Source of the DNA: Nitrosomonas sp.
GTDB lineage: Bacteria; Pseudomonadota; Gammaproteobacteria; Burkholderiales; Nitrosomonadaceae
DNA: 64,000 nucleotides
NCBI GenBank assembly: GCA_024281675.1
Contig: JAMXAG010000001.1
Coordinates: 310,001-374,000, forward strand
Reading direction: 5' to 3'
The notes below the pieces were generated by a model. That model was not told the origin of the DNA. It saw nothing but the letters and a program-made list of their open reading frames with translations, and did not search any database. The number at the start of each line of letters is the position of its first letter. Within the stretch, counting starts at the first letter, position 1. The position numbers were made by a program, and so were the translations under genes. Below are positions 18,846 to 27,311 of the stretch, one piece after another.

Positions 18846-20140
18846 TCTTCACAACATGCAAGCCTGATTGTGTTGGTACAAAATTAACCCCAGCTTCTTG
18901 CAATATCCAAGCTTCATACTTACCGTGCCATACTGCTAGCAATTCAAGCGGGCGGTTAATGTAATGACGTTCAGCGGTTGCGCTAGGTGCGTGTCCCATG
19001 ATCTGTGCCACAATACCGCGCGGCATTTCCACCCATTCGGCAAGACTGGCAAAAGTTCGGCGTAAACCATGTAGCGTCAATGGCGGTAATCCAGCCATTT
19101 GCTGCGGTAAGGCTACTAAAAACCCATTGATTGCGGCGTGGTAGGGTTGCCAATAAACTAGCAAAATAGGGCGATAGCGGGATTTTTCGGCCTTCTTCGC
19201 GTATTTTGTCTTTTATCCATATACTGCTCCATCGGAAGTCAACATCTTCCCAGCGTAAACCAGCCAATTCCTCGCGCCTACAACCAAGTAATAGCAATCC
19301 TTGCAAGTAAGCTGAAATGACTTGATTTTCTAACGATCGAACGGCTGCAAACCATGTGGGAAGGTGGGCCCGCTGCATAACATCAAACTGCTTACTTTTT
19401 CGACTTGGTACTTCGTCTCGTAGCTCTTTACTCTCGACTGCTTCAACATCAATAATATTGGTATATTCGGGACGTGACGCACACCAACGCCAGAATGCAC
19501 GAAACATTTCATAACCTTGCCGGGCGTTATTTGCTCGGGTCTCAGCTTCTTGCTTTTGCCATTCTTTAAGTACATCAGCGTTAATATCAATCATGCGCAT
19601 CTGTAGCAGCGGGTACAGTACGCCCGGTTTAGTCAATCCTTTGCCGCGTTGTTTTTCTATCCCGCCTGCCTGAGAAAGATTTTCATGGTCTTTTAAGTGG
19701 CGCGCACCCCATCGCTTACCGCGCTCAATGTGTGAGCGTTGCATTTTGTCTTTTTGGTATTCTAAATAATTTACCCATGCCGTACCCACTGTAGCAGTTT
19801 CGCGGGTTTCCTGCGCTTTTTTGGCAATGGCGGCGGCTGTCTTAGCGGCTGCTTGATCGGCCTTTACTTCGCGTGGGTCATTGCCTTGGTCAATGATGGT
19901 TTGAAGGCGGCGTGCTTCTATTTGGGCATCCCTAATGCTCCATATACTCACATCGCCAATGGTAATTCGCCTTGTTTGCTTGTTAACTTTTGATTGAAAA
20001 ATATAGCGATTGCGACTTGATCCAGGTGTTGCACGTACTGCAAGACCGGGCACTTCATCGCACCATAAAAAGGCTTGTGTTGCATCATCAGGGCATTTGA
20101 AGCCAGTAACCCGCCCGAAAGTTAGTTTTACCTTTGCCAT
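18841..20140 (-). pseudogene. Tyrosine-recombinase integrase of island 1, broken
   Basis: The gene begins at the ATG at 20140 (AAGGGCG before it) with an N-terminal DUF4102-like arm-binding domain, then a SAM-like core and the first catalytic arginine in LLLGCRREELAGLRWEDVD. After WVFSSLTAANG the frame is lost; a second frame supplies LPPLTLHGLRRTFASLAEW and the GH and RHYINRP motifs with the tyrosine, ending at 18841. Compared with relatives, about 20 residues and the frame are missing between the halves, so a small deletion near 19090-19150 has inactivated it. It reads away from attR at 20292. Confidence 0.85.
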
Positions 20141-20291
20141 AATATCGCCCTTAATATTTGTAACCGATTTTGCGGTATACTGACGAATATTAATCAACAC
20201 AACAATCAAGGGTAATGCTATTTAGTATATGATTATTAAGATAATTGTATTTCTAGGGAATGGCAATCAACACAGATAAATACTATTGCAA

Positions 20292-20342
<51 letters not shown>

Positions 20343-20349
20343 ATAAAAT

Positions 20350-20384
20350 AAGCACTTAAAGCGTGATTGCCCAAGTGCTTTTTT
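20350..20384 (+). terminator. Displaced original terminator of tRNA-fMet
   Basis: AAGCACTT and AAGTGCTT form a perfect 8-bp stem followed by six Ts, 8 bases beyond attR. It resembles the terminator of the neighbouring tRNA-Phe and was probably the terminator of the initiator tRNA before the island arrived. Confidence 0.75.
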
Positions 20385-20522
20385 GTTATGGAAATTCATG
20401 TTACCAATATGTCACCGTAACAATTCAGTAATTGAAGTAAAAAAATCTAAAGACCATAGAATCAATATCGATATAAATATTGCGTTTTATGAGAACGCAA
20501 TAGAAGTAATTTCTCTTAATTT

Positions 20523-20740
20523 GAAATGCCGGGAGGGTTCATTTGAGTCCTTCCGGCTATCCCAGCAATTTCTTCGCGTCTTGTTTCTGCTTTCTTGGCT
20601 CTAATTTCTTTAGCCGCTTGTAGTCTCTCCTTTTCACCGCGCGCAACAATTTCCACCTGCTCTTTTTTTGGTAATTCAGCTATTGCTGCTGCATTGTTGC
20701 CAACCTACTAGCAACCATTGCGCGCCGCGCTGTATATACC
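20523..20740 (-). pseudogene. Remnant of a ParB-like nuclease-domain protein
   Basis: The minus strand encodes ARRAMVASRLATM in one frame and then AAAIAELPKKEQVEIVARGEKE plus QAAKEIRAKKAETRREE in another. Both are signature stretches of ParB/Spo0J-type proteins found on plasmids and islands, which normally have about 60 residues between them. The N-terminal nuclease part is absent. It is a dead fragment left over from mobile DNA just outside attR. Confidence 0.65.
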
Positions 20741-20825
20741 TTGTACCTGTAAGTCGATAAGCTACTCCCGGCAACCCCCTTCAATCTCAATTTGAAGTGT
20801 GGCGCTATGGTTCTTTAATGTATTT

Positions 20826-20875
20826 GGGGCTATTCCATCCTAGCATCACTGCTTAGATGGAATAGCCCCTTTTTC
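20826..20875. terminator. Strong bidirectional terminator
   Basis: GGGGCTATTCCATC pairs perfectly with GATGGAATAGCCCC across a 16-base loop, with TTTTT on the plus side. In the minus direction it follows the 5S-like fragment at 20892-20911. Confidence 0.85.
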
Positions 20876-20891
20876 ATTGTAAAAAATCAAT

Positions 20892-20911
20892 GGCCTGGCA
20901 GCGGTCTACTC
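20892..20911 (-). rRNA. Possible 3' tip of a 5S rRNA gene (fragment)
   Basis: The minus strand reads GAGTAGACCGCTGCCAGGCC, which resembles the 3' end of many proteobacterial 5S rRNAs, and is followed by a strong terminator as in rrn operons. The rest of 5S is absent. The match is only 20 bases and judged from memory. Confidence 0.3.
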
Positions 20912-21202
20912 GATACCAAGTGCGAGTTTAGGTGAATCGACTGATTCCCAAGCGATCATTTCCTGAATACCATCACTCAATTTCTAAGCTGAAATATTCT
21001 CCATCATTTCCTATGGTTAAGCAGTAATAAGGCAGGGAATAGTTGCTTTATTTCTTTGATGATTATCTAAATTGAGAATGAATAATGCAAGTATTTAGAT
21101 ATTACAAAAGTATGTGGCAGGTTTCAGGAGGAAAAGCGAAATCAAAATGTTCCCGTTGACTAGGTTGGACCAATGTAAATCGATTCATGGAAATCATCAG
21201 AA
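20912..21202. other. Non-coding leader before the polysaccharide operon
   Basis: I see no gene. This region must hold the promoter for the four-gene operon starting at 21203. A TTGACT (about 21158) could be a -35 box, but no convincing -10 follows at the right distance. AGGAGG-like sequence near 21128 is too far from the start to serve it. Confidence 0.4.
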
Positions 21203-22585
21203 ATGTTGATATTTTTCTCGCCCAATAAAATTGGGCTCCCTGATGCTTATGCGAATTTATATCGCATCCATTACTGCAGCGATTTTTCGGAGTGGGAAGT
21301 CACAAAAACGGTTCCATTAGCATTCATCATTGATGGAAAGGATGCGCAGTACGTCAATAAGATGATCAACAAGATTCGCCGCGACGATGTGGTTTTTGCG
21401 TCACTTTGCTTTGTTACCGAATTACCTGCTGCTTTAGACAACCAATTATTGGATGGGCAATTGCCAGAGCCATCTGCGCTGCAGGAAAAAATCAGTGATG
21501 TTGAAGATCTATCAAAATCATTTAAAAATACTGAAACCTATATTACGCCACAGGGGCGATTGATCAAATACTTATGGTTGCGTACCGGCTTCATTATTCA
21601 ACCGCAACGGGAATGGAAAAATTCCCGGTACTATCGCTATACATTATTAGAAGCATTCAATGAAGATACTGACGATTCCTTTGCCTGGTTAAGAAAATTA
21701 GCTGTTGCCAAAATATTGGAGCCGGTTTCACTTATTGACCGGCAAAGAGAATGTACGCATTGCCGTTCTGCACATTTAAGCTTTATCGATATTTGCCCCA
21801 ATTGTTTCGAAATTGACATTGCGCTGCAACCCTCCTTGCATTGTTTTACCTGTGGCTGTGTCGATGCACAGGATAAGTTCCTACATGCAGGTATGTTGAA
21901 ATGCCCCAAATGCAGCACGCATTTACGTCATATCGGCAGTGACTATGATAGGCCGTTGGAGAATTATCAGTGCCAATCCTGCAATCACGCGTTTAGCGAG
22001 GGCGAAATCCGGGTGCGTTGCGCGGTGTGTGAAAAATCCATGAAACCCGATGAATTGGTCATCAACGAAATTCAACATTGGCAGCTTAGCGATCGGGGTA
22101 GGGTGATTGCATTCCGTGGAGAAGTTTTTGATTTGTCTTCCGGATTCGATCAACTGGACTTTATTTCCAAAGAATTGTTCGTTCATGATTTGGATTGGAT
22201 GATGGTGTTATCCCATCGCTATAAAAATATCAGTTTTAGCTTGTTTGGGATTTATTTTGTCAATCTTGTGGAGCTGGTCGATGAGATAGGTCATACCCGA
22301 TTGCTGCAGGTGATGGAGTCATTTGCACAACGGTTGAGAAATCTATTGCGTATACCCGATCTTTCGGCGAGAACAGCCGAAAATATGCTGTGGTTGTTGT
22401 TGCCGAATACCGATAAGCAGGGGCTTGCTGGTTTTCATAAGCGGATAGAAGCTAGTATGAATCAGCTCATGCTAGAAAGTGATCATAAACTGATTTATCG
22501 GTTTGGTAGTATTAGTTCGGATCAATTATCCGATCAGGAAGATGCAGAATTACTATTGGCAAGGCTTTCCGGTGAGTTGCTCTAA
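21203..22585 (+). CDS. TackOD1-like zinc-ribbon protein with degenerate GGDEF domain
   Basis: The 460-residue cytoplasmic protein has three parts. Residues 1 to about 110 resemble a degenerate receiver-like domain (PLAFIIDGKDAQYVNKMI). Residues 184-277 contain six CxxC pairs (C184 to C276), forming about three zinc ribbons; this cysteine-rich block resembles the TackOD1 output domain. Residues about 325-450 have the GGDEF-domain layout, but the catalytic loop is replaced by TAENML before the WLLLPNTD strand, so no cyclase activity is expected. It could bind cyclic di-GMP or a partner and control the glycosyltransferase encoded by the next gene, which starts directly after its stop. The ribosome site is weak. 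Domain names are by pattern recognition. Confidence 0.75.
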   Translation: MLIFFSPNKIGLPDAYANLYRIHYCSDFSEWEVTKTVPLAFIIDGKDAQYVNKMINKIRRDDVVFASLCFVTELPAALDNQLLDGQLPEPSALQEKISDVEDLSKSFKNTETYITPQGRLIKYLWLRTGFIIQPQREWKNSRYYRYTLLEAFNEDTDDSFAWLRKLAVAKILEPVSLIDRQRECTHCRSAHLSFIDICPNCFEIDIALQPSLHCFTCGCVDAQDKFLHAGMLKCPKCSTHLRHIGSDYDRPLENYQCQSCNHAFSEGEIRVRCAVCEKSMKPDELVINEIQHWQLSDRGRVIAFRGEVFDLSSGFDQLDFISKELFVHDLDWMMVLSHRYKNISFSLFGIYFVNLVELVDEIGHTRLLQVMESFAQRLRNLLRIPDLSARTAENMLWLLLPNTDKQGLAGFHKRIEASMNQLMLESDHKLIYRFGSISSDQLSDQEDAELLLARLSGELL

Positions 22586-23911
22586 ATGGATCCGTTTTTA
22601 GAAGCCTGGTATGTTTTTCGCCTAACGATTGCACAATATAGTGAGCTGCAATACGTGCTCATGCTCATTCCCTTTGTGCTATTCCTGGAGTTACCGCTGT
22701 ACTTGGTCAATTGGTTGGGGGTGTTACGGTATTTGTATCGAAAAAAAAACGATATCCCATGGATTGCTCTTTATTCTCCGCGTGTAACTTGCACGATCAC
22801 CTGTTATTCAGAAGGTAAAGCAGTACAAAACACCGTGCTTTCCTTACTGGAACAAATTTATCCGGGGCACATCGAAATAATTGCTGCGGTTGATGGTGTG
22901 AAAAAAAACCTGCCAACCTATCAGGCACTCAAGGAATTACTACCTTTGGTGAAAAATTACGCCAATCGTTCTTTGACGATTCTTCCCAAGATCCAACGGG
23001 GGGGCAGGGTTTCTTCGCTCAATGCTGGTTTAAGTCGTGCGCAAGGTGAGGTTTTTTTTGCTTTGGATGGTGATACTTCGTTTGATAATCGAATGGTCAG
23101 TAGCGCGGTTTCCCATTTTGGGAATCCTAATACGGTTGCAGTAACTGGTCCGATGCGGGTACGTAATGCCAAAAGTACGCTGGTCACTCGGTTACAAAAC
23201 CTTGAGTACATGCTTACCATGCAAGTGGGTAAGCTCGGTTTTACGCAACTCAGCGCGATTAACAATGTACCTGGTGCGTTTGGTGTTTTCCGCAAATCCT
23301 TCATTCAAAAAATTGGTGGATGGAATACAGGTACTGCTGAAGACCTCGATATGACTTTACGCATCAAGCAATATCATGTGCGTTATCCAGAGCTTAAATT
23401 CGTTTTTGAACCGAATGCTGTTTCTCACACCGACGTGCCTGAAAGTTTATTCGATTTTCTCAAGCAGCGTTTACGTTGGGATGGAGATACTTGGTACATC
23501 TATTCGAATAAGCATAAATCCGGCATTACAGCATCTGTGATGGGTTGGAAGAATTTCATTTTTCTGCTGTGGTACGGTGTTCTATTCCAAGTCATTATGC
23601 CGTTTTCCATCGTCATTTACACTTTCTATATGGCGGTTATGATTCCCACCCATATTTTCTTGCTAAGCATGGTGTTGGTATACGTATTCTATTTCTTATT
23701 GGTTTCCCTGCAATATGTTCTTTATTTGATCCTGCTCTCGGATCGAAAATTGGAAGATTGTCAGGCTTTCTGGGTTTTGCCGGTTTATCCAGGTTTTCAG
23801 TTTATCGGACGTGTCTGGAGTGCAGTGGCCATTCTCAATCAAATGTTCAATAAAGGTCACTTGGATTCTGCCATGGCGCCTCTGTGGGTGCTTAAAAAGG
23901 GCAAGCAATGA
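22586..23911 (+). CDS. Processive GT2 glycosyltransferase (PgaC/BcsA-like)
   Basis: The 441-residue inner-membrane enzyme probably polymerises a sugar nucleotide into an exopolysaccharide. An N-terminal membrane segment (about 20-45) precedes the GT2 domain, with CYSEG, IIAAVDG, the DGDTSF metal site, the base motif GTAEDLDMTLR and the processivity motif QRLRW. Three or four C-terminal membrane helices (about 310-425) form the translocation path. It resembles poly-N-acetylglucosamine synthase PgaC more than cellulose synthase; no PilZ domain is present. Its ATG abuts the stop of the upstream gene and its end overlaps the next by 4 bases, so translation is coupled. Confidence 0.9.
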   Translation: MDPFLEAWYVFRLTIAQYSELQYVLMLIPFVLFLELPLYLVNWLGVLRYLYRKKNDIPWIALYSPRVTCTITCYSEGKAVQNTVLSLLEQIYPGHIEIIAAVDGVKKNLPTYQALKELLPLVKNYANRSLTILPKIQRGGRVSSLNAGLSRAQGEVFFALDGDTSFDNRMVSSAVSHFGNPNTVAVTGPMRVRNAKSTLVTRLQNLEYMLTMQVGKLGFTQLSAINNVPGAFGVFRKSFIQKIGGWNTGTAEDLDMTLRIKQYHVRYPELKFVFEPNAVSHTDVPESLFDFLKQRLRWDGDTWYIYSNKHKSGITASVMGWKNFIFLLWYGVLFQVIMPFSIVIYTFYMAVMIPTHIFLLSMVLVYVFYFLLVSLQYVLYLILLSDRKLEDCQAFWVLPVYPGFQFIGRVWSAVAILNQMFNKGHLDSAMAPLWVLKKGKQ

Positions 23912-26091
23912 AAAGGCTTGCTTTTTTCCTATGGCTCTTGCTAATGCTACTGACTTTCAATGCGATTGCGCAAGTAAAGTTACTGAATGATTTTGGTTCT
24001 AAGCTCGATCAAGCCGCGATTGTGCTGAAAGCACAAGCAGATTTGGAAGCACAGCAATCTAACTTGTTGGCCCAAGAAGCTCAAAGAGGCTGGGAGGTAT
24101 TTGGTGGCATTTCGGTCGGCTATCAAAAAAGTCCTTTTGCTAGAGAGCCTTTCGGAAGATTCTTCGATCCCATGGCGCGTATTGGGCTTCGCTATCCTTT
24201 ACTGGGAAGCGCTGAGAGACAACAACGTGCAGTCAATGATGCGGCTACGCAAGTCAAAATTGAAGACATCCGGTTGGGATGGAGTAGGCGTTTAGCAGCT
24301 TCTTTTCTTGAGGAAAGCTATGCAGCTTACTGGAGTTCGCAAAAGATGTTGGCTTTGAGTGAGGCATACATTCGTTTGCGAGATGAAGGTTTTGAAAATG
24401 TTATCAGCAAGCGACGTGAAGCCGGGTTGTTGTTTATGTCCGACTATTTGGAATTTCTCTCGGCCTTTGATCGCGCCGAACGTACTCGGATTGAATATAG
24501 CAATAACCGGGAGCAAGCGCTGAATCGTTTATCCCATTTAACCAATTCAACTGTTATGCCTTTCGAGGCGGTAAAGCCTGTATTGGCTGAAATTACCAAT
24601 AATTTTACGGCGGATTATGATCAACCGGATTTAAGAATTATTCGGACACAGATCGATAATTTGCAAAATACCCGGGAAACCGAAAAGTGGCAAGGTATTG
24701 AATCGGATGTTTCCACCACGGCTTTTGTTGGACCGGCCATTCCGCATCCTTCTGCGGAAGCGATGCAATACGGTTACGGTGGAGCTGTTGGCGTTAATTT
24801 TAGGATGCCGCTCGAGATTGTAAATTACAGAAAAAGTGAACGTTCTCGGCTGAATAGCCAGCTGATCAGCTTTCGAAGTGAATATACCCGGCGTGAGCAA
24901 GAGTTGCAGCATGAATTTCATACACTCTTTAATAACTACCAGCAAACGGTTCAACAAATCAAGTTCCTGCATACCCGTCTAGCAGCGGCGAAGGAGTTGA
25001 TACGTGAAAGGAATCTACGCGTACGTGTCATGGATGGTGATGTATTGGAAAAATATTTGCAGGCGATTAATACTTATTATCGTATCGCGACAGAATATAT
25101 CGAAGCCGAGTCTGAGCACTGGAAGATACATATCCGTTTGCGTCAATATCTTTCTGACTCACTTCCAGTTGCGGGTACTAAACCAAAAGGTCATGACTCT
25201 GAAGTAGATCTTGTTTCGCTGATTGAGCCATTGAATCAGGCAAAACGGTTTCTCCAAGGAGATAAAAAGAACACTCAGATGCAGCAATCCAATGGTTTTG
25301 TTTTACCGGTGAGCACACAGTCAGTGGATGTGAAGTTTGCGACTTATGTGTGGAATTTTGAGGATTTAATGGATCGTCCGTATTTTTGGCAACAAAAATC
25401 CATTGAAAAAATTGATCGCTTTTTAATTTCGTTAAACACGAAACAAATCTTGAACTTTTCGCTCAACCCAGGAAAGATCAATCAATTTATCGAAAATGCG
25501 CATCGCCATGGAAGGAGAGTGGAGTTGCTACTGGGTGATCCTGGTTGGATTTTGCCGCAATATCGAAGCAAGCTCATAACGATCATCCGTTCACTCACGG
25601 CTATCAATTTTGATGGAATGCATCTGGATATAGAGCCTGATCAGCTTGAAGATGCCTTAACTGGAAAGGCGCGATTAATCGCATTTATCGAAACCATTCG
25701 CCAAGCAACCGCTGTCTCACCTTGGCCGGTCGGGGTCAGTATGCATCACCGTTATTTGCATAACAACTTATCGTTTGATTTATGTGTTGTGTGCAAACTC
25801 AAGCAGGTAGGTATTCGAGAAATCGCCATTATGTATTACTCAATGAACACCAGTGTGATTGTTAAAACACTCAGAGCTGCTATGAATAAACATCCGAGTA
25901 TGTTTTTTAGTCTCGCTCAAAGCTTGGAGCCGGTACTAGGACCAGAAAACAGTTACTTCCATCAATCACCCGCTGTTTTCAACAAGGCAATGCAGCGACT
26001 CGATACGCAGCTTCAAGATCATAATTTTAGTGGAATTGTAATTCAATCTTGGCAAGACTTTGAGAAATATCGCTATGAAAATTCGATTTAA
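23908..26091 (+). CDS. TolC-like outer-membrane channel fused to a TIM-barrel glycosidase-like domain
   Basis: The 727-residue protein has a signal peptide (1-21) and a TolC/outer membrane efflux region (about 25-410) with long coiled-coil helices (KLDQAAIVLKAQADLEAQQ, then YRKSERSRLNSQLISFRSEY). Residues about 455-725 are a separate barrel-like domain with the strand NFDGMHLDIEP: D574 and E576 sit in a DGxxxDxE arrangement, as in GH18-like hydrolases, with the middle Asp replaced by His. I know no common fusion of this kind. It could trim or deacetylate polymer as it leaves the cell. It overlaps the GT2 gene by 4 bases and the adaptor gene by 17 bases. Confidence 0.85.
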   Translation: MKRLAFFLWLLLMLLTFNAIAQVKLLNDFGSKLDQAAIVLKAQADLEAQQSNLLAQEAQRGWEVFGGISVGYQKSPFAREPFGRFFDPMARIGLRYPLLGSAERQQRAVNDAATQVKIEDIRLGWSRRLAASFLEESYAAYWSSQKMLALSEAYIRLRDEGFENVISKRREAGLLFMSDYLEFLSAFDRAERTRIEYSNNREQALNRLSHLTNSTVMPFEAVKPVLAEITNNFTADYDQPDLRIIRTQIDNLQNTRETEKWQGIESDVSTTAFVGPAIPHPSAEAMQYGYGGAVGVNFRMPLEIVNYRKSERSRLNSQLISFRSEYTRREQELQHEFHTLFNNYQQTVQQIKFLHTRLAAAKELIRERNLRVRVMDGDVLEKYLQAINTYYRIATEYIEAESEHWKIHIRLRQYLSDSLPVAGTKPKGHDSEVDLVSLIEPLNQAKRFLQGDKKNTQMQQSNGFVLPVSTQSVDVKFATYVWNFEDLMDRPYFWQQKSIEKIDRFLISLNTKQILNFSLNPGKINQFIENAHRHGRRVELLLGDPGWILPQYRSKLITIIRSLTAINFDGMHLDIEPDQLEDALTGKARLIAFIETIRQATAVSPWPVGVSMHHRYLHNNLSFDLCVVCKLKQVGIREIAIMYYSMNTSVIVKTLRAAMNKHPSMFFSLAQSLEPVLGPENSYFHQSPAVFNKAMQRLDTQLQDHNFSGIVIQSWQDFEKYRYENSI

Positions 26092-27139
26092 TCAGCCTGA
26101 AACTATGAGCCCGGATCATGATCGGGGATTGCTTGTTCAATACAGTCATGCCAAGCGTTTAGGTAAATCCTGGCGTTGGTATTTAATCGTATTGATAGTT
26201 AGTTTACCTTTGCTGTATCTATTAGGGCTGATTCTTTGGGGTGAAATTGCGATTGAAGCGAATGGACGGATCAGAGTCACGAATTTTGTGATGCGCGCGC
26301 CAATTGATGGCCATGTTCAGCAGATATTGGTGCGGCCGTTACAAAGTGTGGTGGAAGGTGAACCATTAGCGCAATTGGCGAATACATTGTTGCAAGAACA
26401 GCATGACCGCATACAAATAGAAGTTTCATCGTTAACAAAAGAAAAGCAAAAACTACTGGCTCAAGCCGGACAATCCAAATTGGCCTCCCTGCAACTATTG
26501 AAATTCTCCCAAGAACAAAAGGATTTCTTGCACAAACGCTTGCGCCAATACGAATCCTTATTTCAACAAGGTGCCGCAACACAGGCGGAAATAGCGACGA
26601 TTCGCAGTCAATATCAAGCAGCCTTGGAAAATTCAGCGCTATTACAAAAGGTACAGTACAGTGCACAAAACTTAACGCCAGAAATGCTTCAGATCACCAA
26701 TCATATGAATCAGAGGATGTCTGAGTTTGACAATATTCGCAATCAAGTAGAACAGCTAAAATTTGTTGCACCCACTGCAGGAATGGTGACTGAAATATTT
26801 GTACAACCAGGGGAATATCTAGGGAAAGGTCAACCGCTGATGGAAATTATTTTTCCGAATACGGTCTATATTGATGCATTTATTCCGCCGAAATACCAGG
26901 ACTATGCTGTCGTTGGACAGGTTGCTCAAGTCAAATTTCCTAATGGCGAAATCACCAAGGCAAAAATTATTGCTGTTCCCGGCATCGTACAAAAATCCAC
27001 TTCTGATGAAAATGGCCCGCTTGAAATTGTGCGTTCGGCGATCCTTGCACAGATGGAATTTATTGATCCGGTCAATAATCGTTTGATGAATGGAATGCCG
27101 GTTGAAATCTATTTCAGAGGTATCATGGGTGAATATTGA
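26075..27139 (+). CDS. HlyD-family periplasmic adaptor
   Basis: This membrane-fusion protein starts at the ATG at 26075 inside the end of the preceding gene. It has one N-terminal membrane helix (about 33-55), a lipoyl half (VMRAPIDGHVQQILVRPLQSVVEGEPLAQL), a coiled-coil hairpin (about 105-215), the second lipoyl half (FVAPTAGMVTEIFVQPGEYLGKG) and a beta-barrel domain. It would link the inner-membrane glycosyltransferase with the TolC-like channel. No ABC transporter or RND pump gene is present, so export energy would come from polymer synthesis. This matches the idea of a compact polysaccharide exporter. Confidence 0.9.
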   Translation: MKIRFNQPETMSPDHDRGLLVQYSHAKRLGKSWRWYLIVLIVSLPLLYLLGLILWGEIAIEANGRIRVTNFVMRAPIDGHVQQILVRPLQSVVEGEPLAQLANTLLQEQHDRIQIEVSSLTKEKQKLLAQAGQSKLASLQLLKFSQEQKDFLHKRLRQYESLFQQGAATQAEIATIRSQYQAALENSALLQKVQYSAQNLTPEMLQITNHMNQRMSEFDNIRNQVEQLKFVAPTAGMVTEIFVQPGEYLGKGQPLMEIIFPNTVYIDAFIPPKYQDYAVVGQVAQVKFPNGEITKAKIIAVPGIVQKSTSDENGPLEIVRSAILAQMEFIDPVNNRLMNGMPVEIYFRGIMGEY

Positions 27140-27311
27140 TATCATTAAAACCTACCGCGAACCAGCGCGATTCAAATCTACTAAGTGCATACCGACCATC
27201 TCAACATCCCACGGGTAACCGTTCGAATACTAGCTACGCCTTTTTTCCAGCCAGAGCAGCATTTCACAAGCCATCGTAACCAGGATTAACAGGACACTAC
27301 TCTAGTGCAAT
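27140..27311. other. Short gap between convergent genes
   Basis: The stretch separates the adaptor gene from the convergent TonB-dependent receptor gene. I see no gene and no convincing terminator. Confidence 0.4.

Noticed and set aside
20383-20604. 73-codon plus-strand frame after attR
   Set aside because: No ribosome site, overlaps the terminator of the tRNA and the antisense ParB-like remnant.
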